The notes under the pieces were generated by a model. That model searched no databases, was not told the origin of the DNA, and saw only the letters and a list, made by a program, of their open reading frames with translations. A stretch of DNA of 64,000 bases from NCBI GenBank assembly GCA_001939145.1, contig LSRX01000289.1:359037-423036 (forward strand). Direction: 5' to 3'. This document shows, in pieces, positions 22,561 through 33,010 of this stretch. The position numbers were made by a program, and so were the translations under genes. The stretch comes from Symbiodinium microadriaticum (Eukaryota > Sar > Dinophyceae > Suessiales > Symbiodiniaceae). Within the stretch, counting starts at the first letter, position 1, and each line of letters begins with the position of its first letter.

Positions 22561-22827
22561 TTTCTTCAAAATTCCAGACCCTGATCCGCTTCAGGCATGC
22601 AGCCTACTAAGTGGTACGAAAATGCCGACGAGAGTAACCAAATTCCATCAAGTACACTCCCTGCTTGCAAATTACTCCAGCGACCTCCAGCTGTCTGGAG
22701 ATGACGGACCGAAGCTGACACAAAAGTTGAAGCTTGCGCAGCGCGGCTGGACATGTAGGCTTTGTGTGTCAGAGTCTACCACTGTTAGAAGTGCGCAAAC
22801 AAACTCGGAGCATGGCAGATCTTCTGC

Positions 22828-23079
22828 ATGCTGAAAGCAAATCTTGCTCCAAACATGCGCTGGCTGGCGTCTCTGCTGCTATGGGTCATCTTTCACCGGG
22901 TCCTCGGCGCACTTCACAGTCCACTGCAGCTGCTCCCGCCACACCTTTGGCGTCAGCACCCATCGCCTCGTAATGCCGGTACCGACGTTGATAGATGGCT
23001 TTCACGAAGGCCTTTCAATTTCACAGAAACTTTCACGGCGACGCAAGTCGGCACCCTTTGCCTTTGGGTGAACATTTAG
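22828..23079 (+). CDS. Possible short secreted protein or fragment
   Basis: The frame starts at ATG 22,828 with MLKANLAPNMRWLASLLLWV followed by IFHRVLGALHS. That is a basic N-region and hydrophobic core resembling a signal peptide at about residues 10-28. The rest is short (83 codons) and ends with RRPFNFTETFTATQVGTLCL. It lies in a repeat-poor island (22,560-23,095) next to the 60-bp minisatellite. Overlapping frames at 22,734-22,973 and 22,844-23,071 compete, so the reading frame is uncertain. Confidence 0.25.
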   Translation: MLKANLAPNMRWLASLLLWVIFHRVLGALHSPLQLLPPHLWRQHPSPRNAGTDVDRWLSRRPFNFTETFTATQVGTLCLWVNI

Positions 23080-23093
23080 AGTCCTGTGAAACT

Positions 23094-23340
23094 TAATGGC
23101 GGCTAACTGGAAACCATTGTGTATCCCCCGCTAAACCCTAAACCCTAAACCCAAAACCCCTAACCCCTAAAACCCTAACCCCTAAACCCTAAACCATTAT
23201 GTATCCCCAACTTGATACCAGTACTTTCGGACCTAATGGCCACCAACTGGTAACCACTAAGTGTCCTCAACCCGAAGCCAATCATTTCACATTCAATGGC
23301 TACCAGCTGGTGGCCATTAAATATCCCAAACCTGAGATTA
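23094..23340 (-). repeat. 60-bp minisatellite interrupted by heptamer repeats
   Basis: Units of about 60 bp share AATGGC-ACCA-CTGGTAACCA (plus strand). On the minus strand they translate to a 20-residue repeat: FGIFNGHQLVAIECEMIG then FGLRTLSGYQLVAIRSESTG then a partial IHNGFQLAAI unit. A 62-bp CTAAACCC tract (23,129-23,190) splits the last unit, and AAACCATTGTGTATCCCC is duplicated on either side of it (23,111-23,128; 23,191-23,208; 17 of 18 identical). Confidence 0.7.
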
Positions 23341-23610
23341 CGGGTTGAAGGCCTAGGGGGTTTAGGGCTTAGGGGGTTCAAGTTTTAGGGCTTACATGCG
23401 TTCGCTCTCAGTCTGCACGAGGCCCACATGCGTGCCAGGGATTCCCTGCTATTCCCCGTAAAACTATACCATGATGCGCTGCAAAACCCGCTACGATTAC
23501 TAAGGCCCTTATCAAACTGTATTTTCATCACTTCGGGGCCCGGTACTAGACACAGAAAGCTTTGGATCTGTAGCCACTTCTGGGCCCTAAGCCCTACCTA
23601 AACCCTAAAT

Positions 23611-23853
23611 ATGTTCTCAACTGTGCCTACTTCTCGAATTTCTTTGGGAAACGACTGCCATTTTGGATTATACAAGTCAGTTATGCTACCGGAGGAATTC
23701 AACGGTTACCTGCTCGACTATAACGGGTTGCTAAACTGGAAACTCGCCATGACGGAAAACTCCAGACAAAAGGTAGAGACAATAGCTTGTCGTTTCTTTT
23801 GTACGCTCGTTGTTCTTAGTATCCTTCATGCTGCGCCTATTTTCCTGCTTTAA
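23611..23853 (+). CDS. Small orphan coding fragment between heptamer tracts
   Basis: An 80-codon frame begins at ATG 23,611, immediately after a heptamer tract, with MFSTVPTSRISLGNDCHFGL. It continues through LPEEFNGYLLDYNGLLNWKL and ends in a hydrophobic C-terminus (FFCTLVVLSILHAAPIFLL) that could be a tail anchor. The TAA stop at 23,853 belongs to the following heptamer array (TTTAAACCC), so the end may be accidental. The frame fills the whole interval between two repeat tracts, which supports a captured or clipped coding piece. No family is recognised. Confidence 0.3.
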   Translation: MFSTVPTSRISLGNDCHFGLYKSVMLPEEFNGYLLDYNGLLNWKLAMTENSRQKVETIACRFFCTLVVLSILHAAPIFLL

Positions 23854-24840
23854 ACCCTAAACCCTTAAACCCTTAAACCCTTAAACCCTAAACCACCACG
23901 GAGACCAAGACCAGCCGGAGAGGTTTAGGGCTTAGGGCTTAGGGTCAAAACCCCAAACCCCAAAAACCCAACAAAAGGCACCTCTCCATTGACGCGTAAT
24001 CGGCCGGCACGAAGAATGTCACCATGCTCCTGGGTAGGTCGCCGGTTCTGGGATTAGGGTTCAGGGCTTAGGATGACCTGTCTTTGCTTTTGGTGTTCCG
24101 GTTTTGGGTTTTGGCCTTTGGACTCTGCGATTTGAGCCCTTAAACTAGATTATACCCAACATACCCGAGGGCTCCGTCAAACCCTGCAGTTACACGTCCA
24201 CCTGTCCGACCCCCAAACCAGAACAACTCTGAAGGCAACAGGATGGGAGGGTTCTCTGGAACAGTAACCTATAAACCCTAAACCCTAAACCCTGACCCTA
24301 AACCCTAAACCTTAAACCCTAAACCCCAAAACCATAAACCCTAACTCACCACACGGGTGAGTGGGCTCCCAAACGGAGGGCCGCACCTAGGCTCCATTCC
24401 CCTTGGAAGGTAGGCGCAGCTAGGCAACTGTGTCTGCTTGCTTCAGGTCCCTGCTGAACGAATGATGTTCCGAAGAAGCCAACCCAAAAATGTAATTACC
24501 CGAGAAGCCCTAAAACCCACATCCTAAACACCTATCGAACCCTTATGCAGTATATAGGGCCCTTATCACATTATACGACTCATATGACTGGCGCCAAGAA
24601 TCCCTTCTTTTAACAACTGGAATCCGCTCGTGGAGAGTTCGATGAGGGGGTTGAGCGCGACGAGACATGTACTCGTCACTTGCAGTCCCCTCCTTGCCCA
24701 GCCCACCCCTAAACCCCAAACCCTAAACCCTAAACCCCTAAACCCTAAACCTATAAACCCTAAACCCCTAAACCTATAAACCCTAAACCCTAAACCCAGA
24801 TCGAGGTTACCGAGGGACTCCAAGAGAGCCCTCATCCCTC
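23854..24840. repeat. Heptamers flanking the frameshifted gene
   Basis: C-rich at 23,850-23,895, 24,270-24,350 and 24,705-24,800, the last ending 40 bp from the stop of the minus-strand gene. Unique at 23,970-24,250 and 24,360-24,640, without a gene. Confidence 0.65.
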
Positions 24841-25961
24841 TCAGCGTCTAGCAGGTGCAGCATCCGGGATCACACTGTCGGGCCACATGACTTCCAAAGG
24901 CGGGGGGAACAGGAGTACCTGCTCATCTGAGAGTGGTTCGTAGGCGTCGAAGATGTAGTTCTCTCCTACAGGCGAACAGTTGTAGTAGCCACCACAGCAG
25001 CCACCAATTGTGTCTGGCATTGTTGCTCTCCGGCGGAGCTCATCATAGGCCTTCGTCTTCATGAGCTTCCCAGTCTGCATATAGGCCACGCGGCGTACGA
25101 GGTACTGATAGTTCACTCCCGATGTCGGATCACTCGGATTGTTAAAACTGATTCGAATCATGTCCTCTGCTGCCATCTCCACAATAGAACCAACCATCTG
25201 GTCGAGTGATCTTCTCGCCCTCTGTAGGCCTGTAGATCCATTGCGGGTCGATGTTGATCCACCTGTCGTTTGGTGAGATATTAAACGGCCATGCAGAAGC
25301 TGGAGAACCGCTGAAATTGATGCACAAGCAGGCTGTTCCGATGCAAGACGGATCATTCGTCCAACTATACTTCGGCATGAAGTATCCTTGCTTTCCGGAG
25401 ACCCAGTCCATATCTTGAAATGTCAACAGCACTTCTGGGGCATAGTTGTCCTCCATCCAAAAGAGCCCCTTCAAGTACTCCGGAGTGTTGGGGTGCTCAA
25501 CGCTGAGCATCTTCACAAACCAGTCATCTGGGTCGGAGAGCTTCACTGCAGCCAAATCCGAAATCCGGGACTGCACGACCTTTGCGCAACAGCACGGAAT
25601 CACTGGCTTCGCGCAGATAGGTGCTCGATGGGTAAAGAGGCTGTTCCAGCACATGGAGAGGCGAGCACCAAATCCGGTGCAGCTGCTGACCAGCTGCGGT
25701 GGGTGGTAGAGCTGGGCCAACGGTATGGCAGCTGCTTCGAACTCGTTCCAATCCAAGTCTTTCAGGAAGTCTGGTGGCGGTTTACGATTGTTTTGAGCTG
25801 CCATGAGACTCTGCGTCTCTGTCATGGCGAGGCAATGGCAGGGTGCAGTGGACCACAGAACTAAATCCACAACCGTAGAAGAAGGTTCCAGTACCCAATG
25901 ACATCATGACGCATGCCAGTATGCGCACAACACTCCTGCTGAATCCAAAAGCAAGTTGCAT
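24841..25961 (-). pseudogene. Cys-rich membrane-anchored orphan protein, two frameshifts
   Basis: This is the longest convincingly protein-like island. A first frame starts at the ATG at 25,961 (MQLAFGFSRSVVRILACVM) and has a hydrophobic segment at about residues 9-35 that could be a signal anchor. It runs out near 25,800. A second frame covers about 25,864-25,205, with NNRKPPPDFLKDLDWNEFEA, a Cys-rich stretch (PVIPCCCAKVVQSR) and IDPQWIYRPTEGEKITRP. A third frame continues from about 25,200 with MVGSIVEMAAEDMIRISFNN to the stop at 24,841. There is no room for introns at the joins, so single-base indels near 25,805-25,870 and 25,197-25,205 are the simplest explanation, either real decay or assembly error. 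Telomere-like repeats abut both ends (to 24,800 and from about 26,000). I do not recognise the family. The long antisense frame at 25,388-25,864 is treated as a shadow. Confidence 0.6.
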
Positions 25962-26045
25962 GGTGACAAAGAGCGGCAGAGCAGACCACAGAGCTTTGGG
26001 GTTAGAGGTTCAGGGATGAAGGTTTAGGGGTTTAGAGGCTATGTC

Positions 26046-26100
26046 TTGAGATTTAGGACGGCTTAAAGCCTAAACCCTTCACCTTTGAGATTTAGGACGG
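26046..26100. repeat. Short heptamer-like insert between 16-bp direct repeats
   Basis: TTGAGATTTAGGACGG is exactly repeated at 26,046-26,061 and 26,085-26,100. The 23 bp between contain GCCTAAACCCTTCACC, a degenerate heptamer piece. Confidence 0.75.
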
Positions 26101-26481
26101 TCTAGGGTGTTGGGTTTTTGTCATGTGTGCTTCTTTGAGGCTTGTAGGCTTCCAAGTCTACCTCCCTGCCATCACCCTGGAAACCTATAAAAAGGCTATT
26201 ATTCTACATACTTTTGGGCTCCAGGTACACCCTAAACCCCTAAACCCTAACCCCTAACCCCAACCCTAACCCCCAACCCCAACCCTAACCCCTCAAACCC
26301 TAAACCCTAACCCTTAAACCCTAAACCTAAAAAGGCAGGGGAGGCTGGCCATCATACCCTGAAGCCAAGAGATTAGGACAGCTTCGGGTTTTAGGGGTTT
26401 TAGGATGTAAAACCCCCCACACCCGAAGCCCCTTGGGGCTTAGGGTTTAGGGTTTCCTAAACCCTAAACCCTGTAGCATTT

Positions 26482-26582
26482 CTTAGCTGCCCAGTACCCT
26501 GGCCCAAAAAAGTTTAAACTTTTATTTTAGTAGGGGTTTAATATACCAAAAAAGTTTAAAGTTTACCTATTGGGCTCCTAAG
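26482..26582. mobile_element. Short repeat element, family H copy 2
   Basis: AGCTGCCCAGTACCCTGGCC, CAAAAAAGTTTAAACTTTT and AAAAAGTTTAAAGTTTACCT follow the order seen at 2.46 kb. A heptamer tract (CCTAAACCCTAAACCC) ends 15 bp upstream. Confidence 0.5.
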
Positions 26583-26697
26583 ATTTTAAGATTAGGGGAT
26601 ATGGCAAGTGGAGCCCAACACCTCCAAATGGCGCCCAAGACCTGGAGCTCAGAGCTAAGCACTCTCTCTCCCAGCCACACATATCCTGAACAGTACC

Positions 26698-26788
26698 ACC
26701 TATAGTCTCCATTGTAGTTCCTTTTTGGGATAACCTTTTAGAATCTGGTTCAACAAAAAAAGGAACTACAATGGAGACACTATAGGTA
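26698..26788. mobile_element. MITE-like palindrome, family B copy 2
   Basis: ACCTATAGTCTCCATTGTAG at the left pairs with CTACAATGGAGAC...TATAGGT at the right, which carries two extra bases (AC). The interior is GGGATAACCTTTTAGAATC. Confidence 0.8.
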
Positions 26789-27289
26789 GGATCACGCAGA
26801 CGGTGAACTTCTAGAAAGCCGTCAAGCGTGAAGCCAAACTGTGAAGTTGAACAACTTTCAGAGCCCTAAACCCGAAGCCTTAAAGTCCTAAACCCTAAAC
26901 CCTAAAGCCCTAAATCCAAAGCCCTAAGCCCTATACCCTAAGCCCTAAACAGTAAACCCTAAATCCTAGACCCGGTTACAGGCTGGTGCCCTCAACCCTA
27001 AACCCCTACTGCTGACATCAGTCTCATACCGGCCCGCTTAACCCCCAAACCTCCGAACCCTAAACCCCTAACCCAAAACCCCACAACCCCAATCCCCAAA
27101 ACCTTATAGATCCCGTTTAGGAGCCCTTGTAACATGCGAACCCTAAACCCTTATAGATCCTGTTTAGGAACCCTGAACAATGACCCCAAAGCCAAAAGCC
27201 TGAACCCTAAACCCTAAACTCTGTAAACCCTTAACCCTACACCCTAAACCCCAAACCCTAAACCCTAAACCCTCATGAACCCTAAACCC

Positions 27290-27340
27290 CTATAGATCCC
27301 TTTAAAAGGAACCCTATAGATCCCTTTAAAAGGAACCCTA
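27290..27340 (+). repeat. Family K short units in tandem
   Basis: TATAGATCCCTTTAAAAGGA followed by ACCC occurs twice back to back. Shorter single units of the same sequence are seen at 8,857-8,910, 16,806-16,870 and 56,601-56,640. Confidence 0.65.
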
Positions 27341-27769
27341 AACCCCAAACCCTAAACCCTTCACCCTAAAGCCCCTTAAGGTCCAAGGCACGGCCAGGCA
27401 GGCGTTTAAGAACGCCGAGTTCATGCCATCGCTCCAGCCCCAAGCAGAGTCAAAAGAAGAGACTGACGGAGCAGGGTTTAGGGGGTTAGGCTTTAGGGTT
27501 TTAGGGTTTAGGGTTTTAGGGTTTAGGGTTTACGTTTTAGGGTTGAGTGTCTAGGGTTTAGGATGTCGCCTTCGCATCATTACAGTATACAGGGTTCATG
27601 CCTTCGTGTTCACAGTACGTGGTCTGGGCTCATGCGGGCGTTTCTGGTGTAATCCCTAAACCCTAAACCCTAAACCTAACTGGACTTTGGGGGTTTCCAT
27701 GATTTGCATCACCTCCAACTGGAACGCAGGTTGCGCGGGCTGGGCTCACTGGTGCACATTCATGGTTTA

Positions 27770-27859
27770 CCCATAGGCTCCTAAGTAGTTCCTTTTTGGG
27801 ATTACCTTATAGGATTCTAAATATGAACCATAAAAAGGAACTACTTAGGAGCCTATGGG
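27770..27859. mobile_element. MITE-like palindrome, family A copy 4
   Basis: This is the best-preserved copy: ACCCATAGGCTCCTAAGTAG at the left and CTACTTAGGAGCCTATGGGG at the right are inverted repeats, with the interior GGATTACCTTATAGGATTC as in copies 1 and 3. Flanking sequence is unique on both sides. Confidence 0.85.
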
Positions 27860-28446
27860 GAGGCTTACTGTATAAGGGCTTGGGGATTGCGAGAGTGTCA
27901 CAAAGGCATCGAAAAAGCTTCAATTCGTTGGTGGTGAAATCCCAACCGTATGGCCGTGCAGTAACCTGCAACCCCATGGGCCCCCTCCATATCCTAAGTC
28001 CTACCACTGTAGCCCCAAACCCTACCAAAAAAGTAGGCTATGACTCCTTGATCCCACATTTAATAAGTAAACCTAAACTCTACACCCTAAAGCCCTGATT
28101 CTAAGGTGGGATGACCACCAAATACCGCCAAACAGCAGGCGGCGGGTCAAAACGTCGTTGGATTGCTTGATTGTACAGACTAAATGTTCAGTTCCTTCTT
28201 AAGTAAGCCGTAAGCCCCTATGTACCAAACAAAAACTGCAAACACATGCAACACCCCAAACAACCTTTGATACAGGAAAAGAAGTGATACCCTAAGCCCT
28301 AAACCCGAAACCCCAAACCCTAAACCCTAAACCCCAAGTCCGCGAAACCCCAAGCCACTCTAGACCAAAAGCCATCGCCTCGACCCCATCTGGACCCTTT
28401 GAAGCCTACCTATTTAGGGCTCCGTAGTAGGATTTCTTTCTAAATA

Positions 28447-28478
28447 TATAAAGAAATATATATATATATATATATATC
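28447..28478. repeat. (AT)n microsatellite
   Basis: AT repeat, lying between CCTACCTATTTAGG and CCTTAAAAGGGTAGG, which may be worn palindromic ends. Confidence 0.85.
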
Positions 28479-29033
28479 CTTAAAAGGGTAGGTTGTTTCG
28501 GGCTAATTAAAGCAAACCCTAAACCCCAAACCCATAAACCCCAAACCCTCCACCGTCATCCCCAAGCTACGGCAGCTCGACCCACTCGCCAGACACATAC
28601 CTGGGCAGAGCGTTGCTGTGAGGCGCGAACTACAAAGAGCACTTAAAGTTTAGGGCTTAGGGGTTTAGGGCTTTGGATTTGAGAGTTTTGGGGGTAAGGG
28701 TTAAGGGGTTTAGGGTTCAGGGTTAAGGGTTTAGGGCCCCATAGCGCTATACTCTATACAAGCTTGATGAGGGCTCTGTCTGGCTTTGTTAGAGTATGAC
28801 GAGGTATGTACCTATATTGGGTATGCTCACTGAAATCATGATAGCTATTACAGCTATTACTAGTCTTGAGCCCTGTCCTAGTTAAATTCCTTCTTCTTCC
28901 TGAAGCCCTCATGAGGTAAATGCCCCTAAACCTCTAGACTCTAGACTTCCCTAGGCCCTAAACCACACCACCGTGAACCCCGAAACCCTAAATCCGAAAC
29001 CCTAAACCCCTGTAGATCCCCTACAGATCCTTT

Positions 29034-29354
29034 ATGGGAACCCTTTCATTAAAAGCAATCCTCGCAGGAACCAATCCGATTTTGGGTCCTCAGCCCACAG
29101 GCGAGGACGACAGGTCAAAAAGCAACGGGACTGTGACTGCAACAGCGTTCAGTTCTTGTCGCCCCAACAAGCGGCACAGCTCTAGGTGGCTGCACGGCTG
29201 GACAGTCCGATTTGGAGTTTGGGCTGAGGACCCCAGGTTCAAAAACATCTTCATGGAGGCTTTGCGCCCCACTGGCTGCCACAATAAGCGTCACCCGCAT
29301 CCCATCAGGACTTGCTGTTGGAATGTTTTTTCCGAGCCAGAGCAAGAGCCCTAA
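29034..29354 (+). CDS. Possible orphan coding fragment
   Basis: The 106-codon frame includes RSKSNGTVTATAFSSCRPNK, GWTVRFGVWAEDPRFKNIFM and RPTGCHNKRHPHPIRTCCWN. It has no clear domain and ends in heptamer-flanked sequence. A 14-bp inverted repeat (GGGTCCTCAGCCCA, 29,084-29,097 against 29,220-29,233) lies inside it. Minus-strand frames over the same bases are comparable in length, so strand and coding status are uncertain. Confidence 0.2.
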   Translation: MGTLSLKAILAGTNPILGPQPTGEDDRSKSNGTVTATAFSSCRPNKRHSSRWLHGWTVRFGVWAEDPRFKNIFMEALRPTGCHNKRHPHPIRTCCWNVFSEPEQEP

Positions 29355-29775
29355 ACCCTAAAACCCAAGTACCCTAAACCCCAAACCCTAAACCCTAAAC
29401 CCTGAACCCCAAACCCCAAACTCTAAACCCTAAATGGAAGTGATCGCCAACGCTGCTACATGATGCTAAACCCCCGAGCCGGGAAACCCAAATCCACACA
29501 TCGAACGGTTTGGGGTTTAGGCTTTAGGGTTCCTGTAGTAGTAGGTGTTAAACCCTAGACCCTAAATCCCTAAATCCCTAAACCCTAAACCCCTAAACCC
29601 TAAACCCTACATCGCTAAACCCTAAATCCCTAAACCCTAAATTGCTAAACCATAAACCCCTAAACCCCTGAACCCCTAAACCCCTGAACCCTAAACCCTA
29701 CAACCCCTAAACCCTAAACCCCTAAACCCTAAACCCTGAAGCCCTAAAGACTAAACCCAAGATCATAAACCCTAG

Positions 29776-29837
29776 ACCCTTATAGACCTCTTATAGATCC
29801 CTCTAAAGGAACCCTTATAGTTCCCTTCAAAGGAACC
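29776..29837 (+). repeat. Family K copy 4
   Basis: CTTATAGATCCCTCTAAAGG and AACCCTTATAGTTCCCTTCA then AAGGAACCC match copy 1 over the full length, in C-rich orientation after a long C-rich tract. Confidence 0.75.
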
Positions 29838-30444
29838 CTAAAGACTAAACCCAAGAGCTTGGGGGTTGGAAGGCCGAAAGTTCCGGGTTTGGGCCTTTAG
29901 GGTTTAGGGTTTGGGGGATTAGGGTTTAGGGTTTAGGGGTTTAGGGTTTAGGGATTTAGGGTTTAGGGTTTAGGGTGCAGGGTTTAGGAGTTAGGGTTTA
30001 GGGGTTTTGGGGTAGGTTGCGACCCGTTCATGAGATGGCAGGGCCCTTCAAACAGTAGGTAATGGGTGCCACAGGTAGAAACGATTAGTACGTGACGAGA
30101 GCCCTAGACCCTAAACCCTAAACCCTAAGCCCTAGAAGCCCAAACGATCCGGGTGGTTGTCAAGCTGGGACATGGGCTTATAACTTTCGGGTGCCGTACA
30201 ATGACTAGAATTCTACAGAAATCACCAAAAAGACCATGCATTTTGACAACTACCCCTTACTAGGCCCCTTACCCTCGAAGCCCTAAACCCTGAACCCTGA
30301 GCCCTGAATGCTGAAGCCTAAACGGTTGGAGAACACACGAATCCCTCTTTAGGGTTTAGGGCTTCAGGGTTTCAGGGTTCAGGGTTTAGGGCCTTTTGAT
30401 TCTCGGATTCAGGGCGAAAAAGGCAAATTACCCCAAAAGAACTA

Positions 30445-30528
30445 GGACCCTCCTTGCACCGTGAAACATGGATATATGGTCCCAAACCATCGGTAATTCG
30501 GGCCGAATGGAAGGTAGATAGAGGATCT
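30445..30528. mobile_element. Short repeat element, family F copy 3, diverged
   Basis: AGGACCCTCCTTGCACC, ATATGGTCCCAAACCAT and GAAGGTAGATAGAGGATC align in order with copy 1 but with many changes. A minus-strand open frame (30,372-30,578) passes through it and is not considered real. Confidence 0.5.
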
Positions 30529-32909
30529 AAGAAGCCTATAATACTTTTGATGACATAAAAATACGGACCTGCAACCATAAAACCCTAAATCCTGAACCCA
30601 TAACAAGGTGCTTTAAAGCTTTCGGTTTTGCTACCAAACGCAGGAGTAGGTGCTTGTCATCGCCCCATTCACCGCAAAAGGCTCCAAGAGAGCCGTACCA
30701 AGGGCCAATGTCCTGGACTTCCAGCCTAAACCCTGAACGGTTTAGGGTCTAGGGTTTAGGGCTTAAGCCCCTAAACCCTAAATCCTAAACCCCTAAACCC
30801 TAAACTCCTAAACCCTAAACCTTAAAGCCTAAACCCCTTGAAACTTAAAGACTTGAAAGCCCTCAACCGTAAAGTCCCGAAAGCCTTGAACCCGAAAGCC
30901 AACCCTAAACCCTAAATACCCCAAACCCTGAACCGTGGCCGTGGCCCTACAAGTGCCTAGATAGGAAGCCCTTAATTTTCGGCCGAAGTATATGCTGCAT
31001 AGCCTCAATCGCAAAACTCCAGACCCTTATTATGTTTTAAGGTTTAGGAGTTGAGACCGGATTAGGCATAGGTACGTCAGTCCTTCCTGCGTACATCAAA
31101 CACTATTGAACCCTATTCCCCCAGACCTTTACCGCGAACTTTACAGGTCCATGATAAATTCTGACGGACCCCTAAACCCTAAACCCTGAACCCTCAACCC
31201 TAAACCCTAAGTTGTAGGTACGTAATTCTACAGCGCTGATTTGGTCTCGAGGTCGCCTGATAAAACTGCAATATAGCAGTAACCCTCCTGAACCCCCTAG
31301 GCTCTAAAAGAAGCCGGCGCCGACCCTGAAACTCCAGGTACCATGTCCAGAAACAAATCCTGATCCCCTGATTCTATTTAAATTTGCTTGGTTTAGGAAC
31401 TGGGGCTTAGGGTGAATATTCAGTAACTAATGACGTCCCTCTATAGTGTTCATAAGGTGCCTAGAGAACTGTTCCACAACATACATCAACACCCCAGTCT
31501 ACTCGTCATCAAAGCACTTATCATTACAAAGCCTCGAACATTTTCTTGGCGAAAACTATGAAACATTAAACAAGCATCAAAGCTCTAGTCTACCTGCGAA
31601 CGCCCCTATATCGTACACCCTAAACCCGTTTTAAAAATATATCTCACTCACTTGCTCTATTTTGTGCTATTCTATAATCCCACAAGTCTCCATACAAATC
31701 GTATACGAACCCAAACCGCCAAGAGCCTCCATAAAATCTGAGCCCCAAATCCCAAAAGCCCGAACGAGCCATTTTGAGACCCTTAACAATCCCAGACCCC
31801 CTAATTTGAAGCCGAAAATTATAAGGTCCTCTTACAGGGCTTGTAGATTGTAGAAACCTTAAACCACAAACCGTAACCCTAAACCCAAAACCCCTAAACC
31901 CAAAACCCCTAGTCCCCAAACCCTACGCCCTAACCCCTAAACCCTTAGCCCTAAACCCCTAAACCCTTAGCCCTAAACCCTAAACCCTTTAACCTTAAAC
32001 CCTAAACGATCCCTAAACAGGAGCCTAAGCTAAACCCCCCGAAAAGGACCCCAGAGACGACCAAACCCTAAACCCCAATCCCCTAAACAGAGGATTATAT
32101 ATAAGACGATCCCTTCAAGGAGCCGTTTGAAGGACTAAGTGAAACCCCCACAAAGGAACCCAAAAGACGGACCTCCCGCTTCGAATCCGCCGGCGCCGTC
32201 TGCAAGCGCCTGTGACCTCGGCTGTTTAGGATTTTAGGGTTTTAGGGGTTTAGGGTTTAGGGTTCTAGGGTTTAGGGTTTTAGGGGTTGAGGGGTTTTAG
32301 GGTTGAGGGTTTAGGGGGGTTTAGGGTTGAGGGTTTAGGGCCTAGGGTTTAGGGCTTTGGGTTTGAGCTCTAGAAACACAATTCTTAGTTTAACCCATAA
32401 GCCCCGCAAGCCCTAACGGTAAACCCTAAAGCCTGAATCCCCAAACCCTAAAAGCCCCTAAACCCCAGAAGCCCCACACCCCCAGTGATCTTAGGGCTTA
32501 GTGTTTAGAGACCGGGGCTTCGGAGAACCCGATAAGTCCGCTGCCTGTCACGTTTAAAAGGGTTTGTGGCGGTTTAGGGTTGGGTTTAGGTGGCTATGTG
32601 GGCTCAAGTAGAGGAGGTTTCTAAGGGCTGTGGGGATTTTAGAAGACCACTACTTTAGAGGACCAAATCACGAATTTGGAGGGTTACACTTCGAAGCGCA
32701 GCATTTCGCACACAATGGGTACTTGGACCCTAGCTTGGTCTTCAGAGCAGCTTGCTAGCAGACCTCATACGGGTGTTCATCAGGGGTGCTTAATATTTTG
32801 AGGTTTCGGGAAACCCAGGCAAGCAACAATCGAACAAAAACACCTGAAACCCTGAATGCTAAACACTTATAGCCACCCTTGCGGTATCTCTACTAATTCA
32901 CATACACCC
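30529..32909. repeat. Heptamers and AT-richer unique sequence
   Basis: C-rich at 30,725-30,840, 31,170-31,215 and 31,865-32,090; GC-rich spacer at 32,160-32,225; G-rich at 32,225-32,365. Unique at 31,220-31,640 and 32,490-32,880, where no convincing gene is seen. Confidence 0.65.
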
Positions 32910-33010
32910 AGAAGGTCCATCTATACTACCGCTATGGAATTAGGTCCCCAAAACCATAACATGGATGGTCTTTTGCCCACATCCATAATGGTAGTATAGA
33001 TTTAGCCTCT
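32910..33010. mobile_element. MITE-like palindrome, family J
   Basis: TCTATACTACCGCTATGGA and TCCATAATGGTAGTATAGA are near-perfect inverted repeats with TA inside both tips. The interior has two CATGGATGG-like motifs. This is a single copy in the window. Confidence 0.65.

Larger units (their letters stand above)
26101..27769. repeat. Long C-rich heptamer region with elements H and B
   Basis: C-rich at 26,230-26,330, 26,455-26,475 and, very dense, 26,865-27,370. GC-rich spacer at 27,370-27,470, then G-rich at 27,475-27,565. No gene is seen. Confidence 0.7.
27860..30444. repeat. Heptamer region with one doubtful coding island
   Basis: Unique at 27,860-28,270 and 28,745-28,920. C-rich at 28,285-28,335, 28,515-28,550, 29,345-29,435 and 29,550-29,770. 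G-rich at 28,650-28,735, 29,895-30,010 and 30,345-30,395. Confidence 0.65.

Noticed and set aside
25388-25864. 158-codon plus-strand frame opposite the frameshifted gene
   Set aside because: The minus strand gives a more natural protein over three joined frames; this one looks like an antisense shadow.
27796-28098. 100-codon plus-strand frame
   Set aside because: Its first third lies inside the family A element and the end is heptamer repeat; the middle has no coding character.
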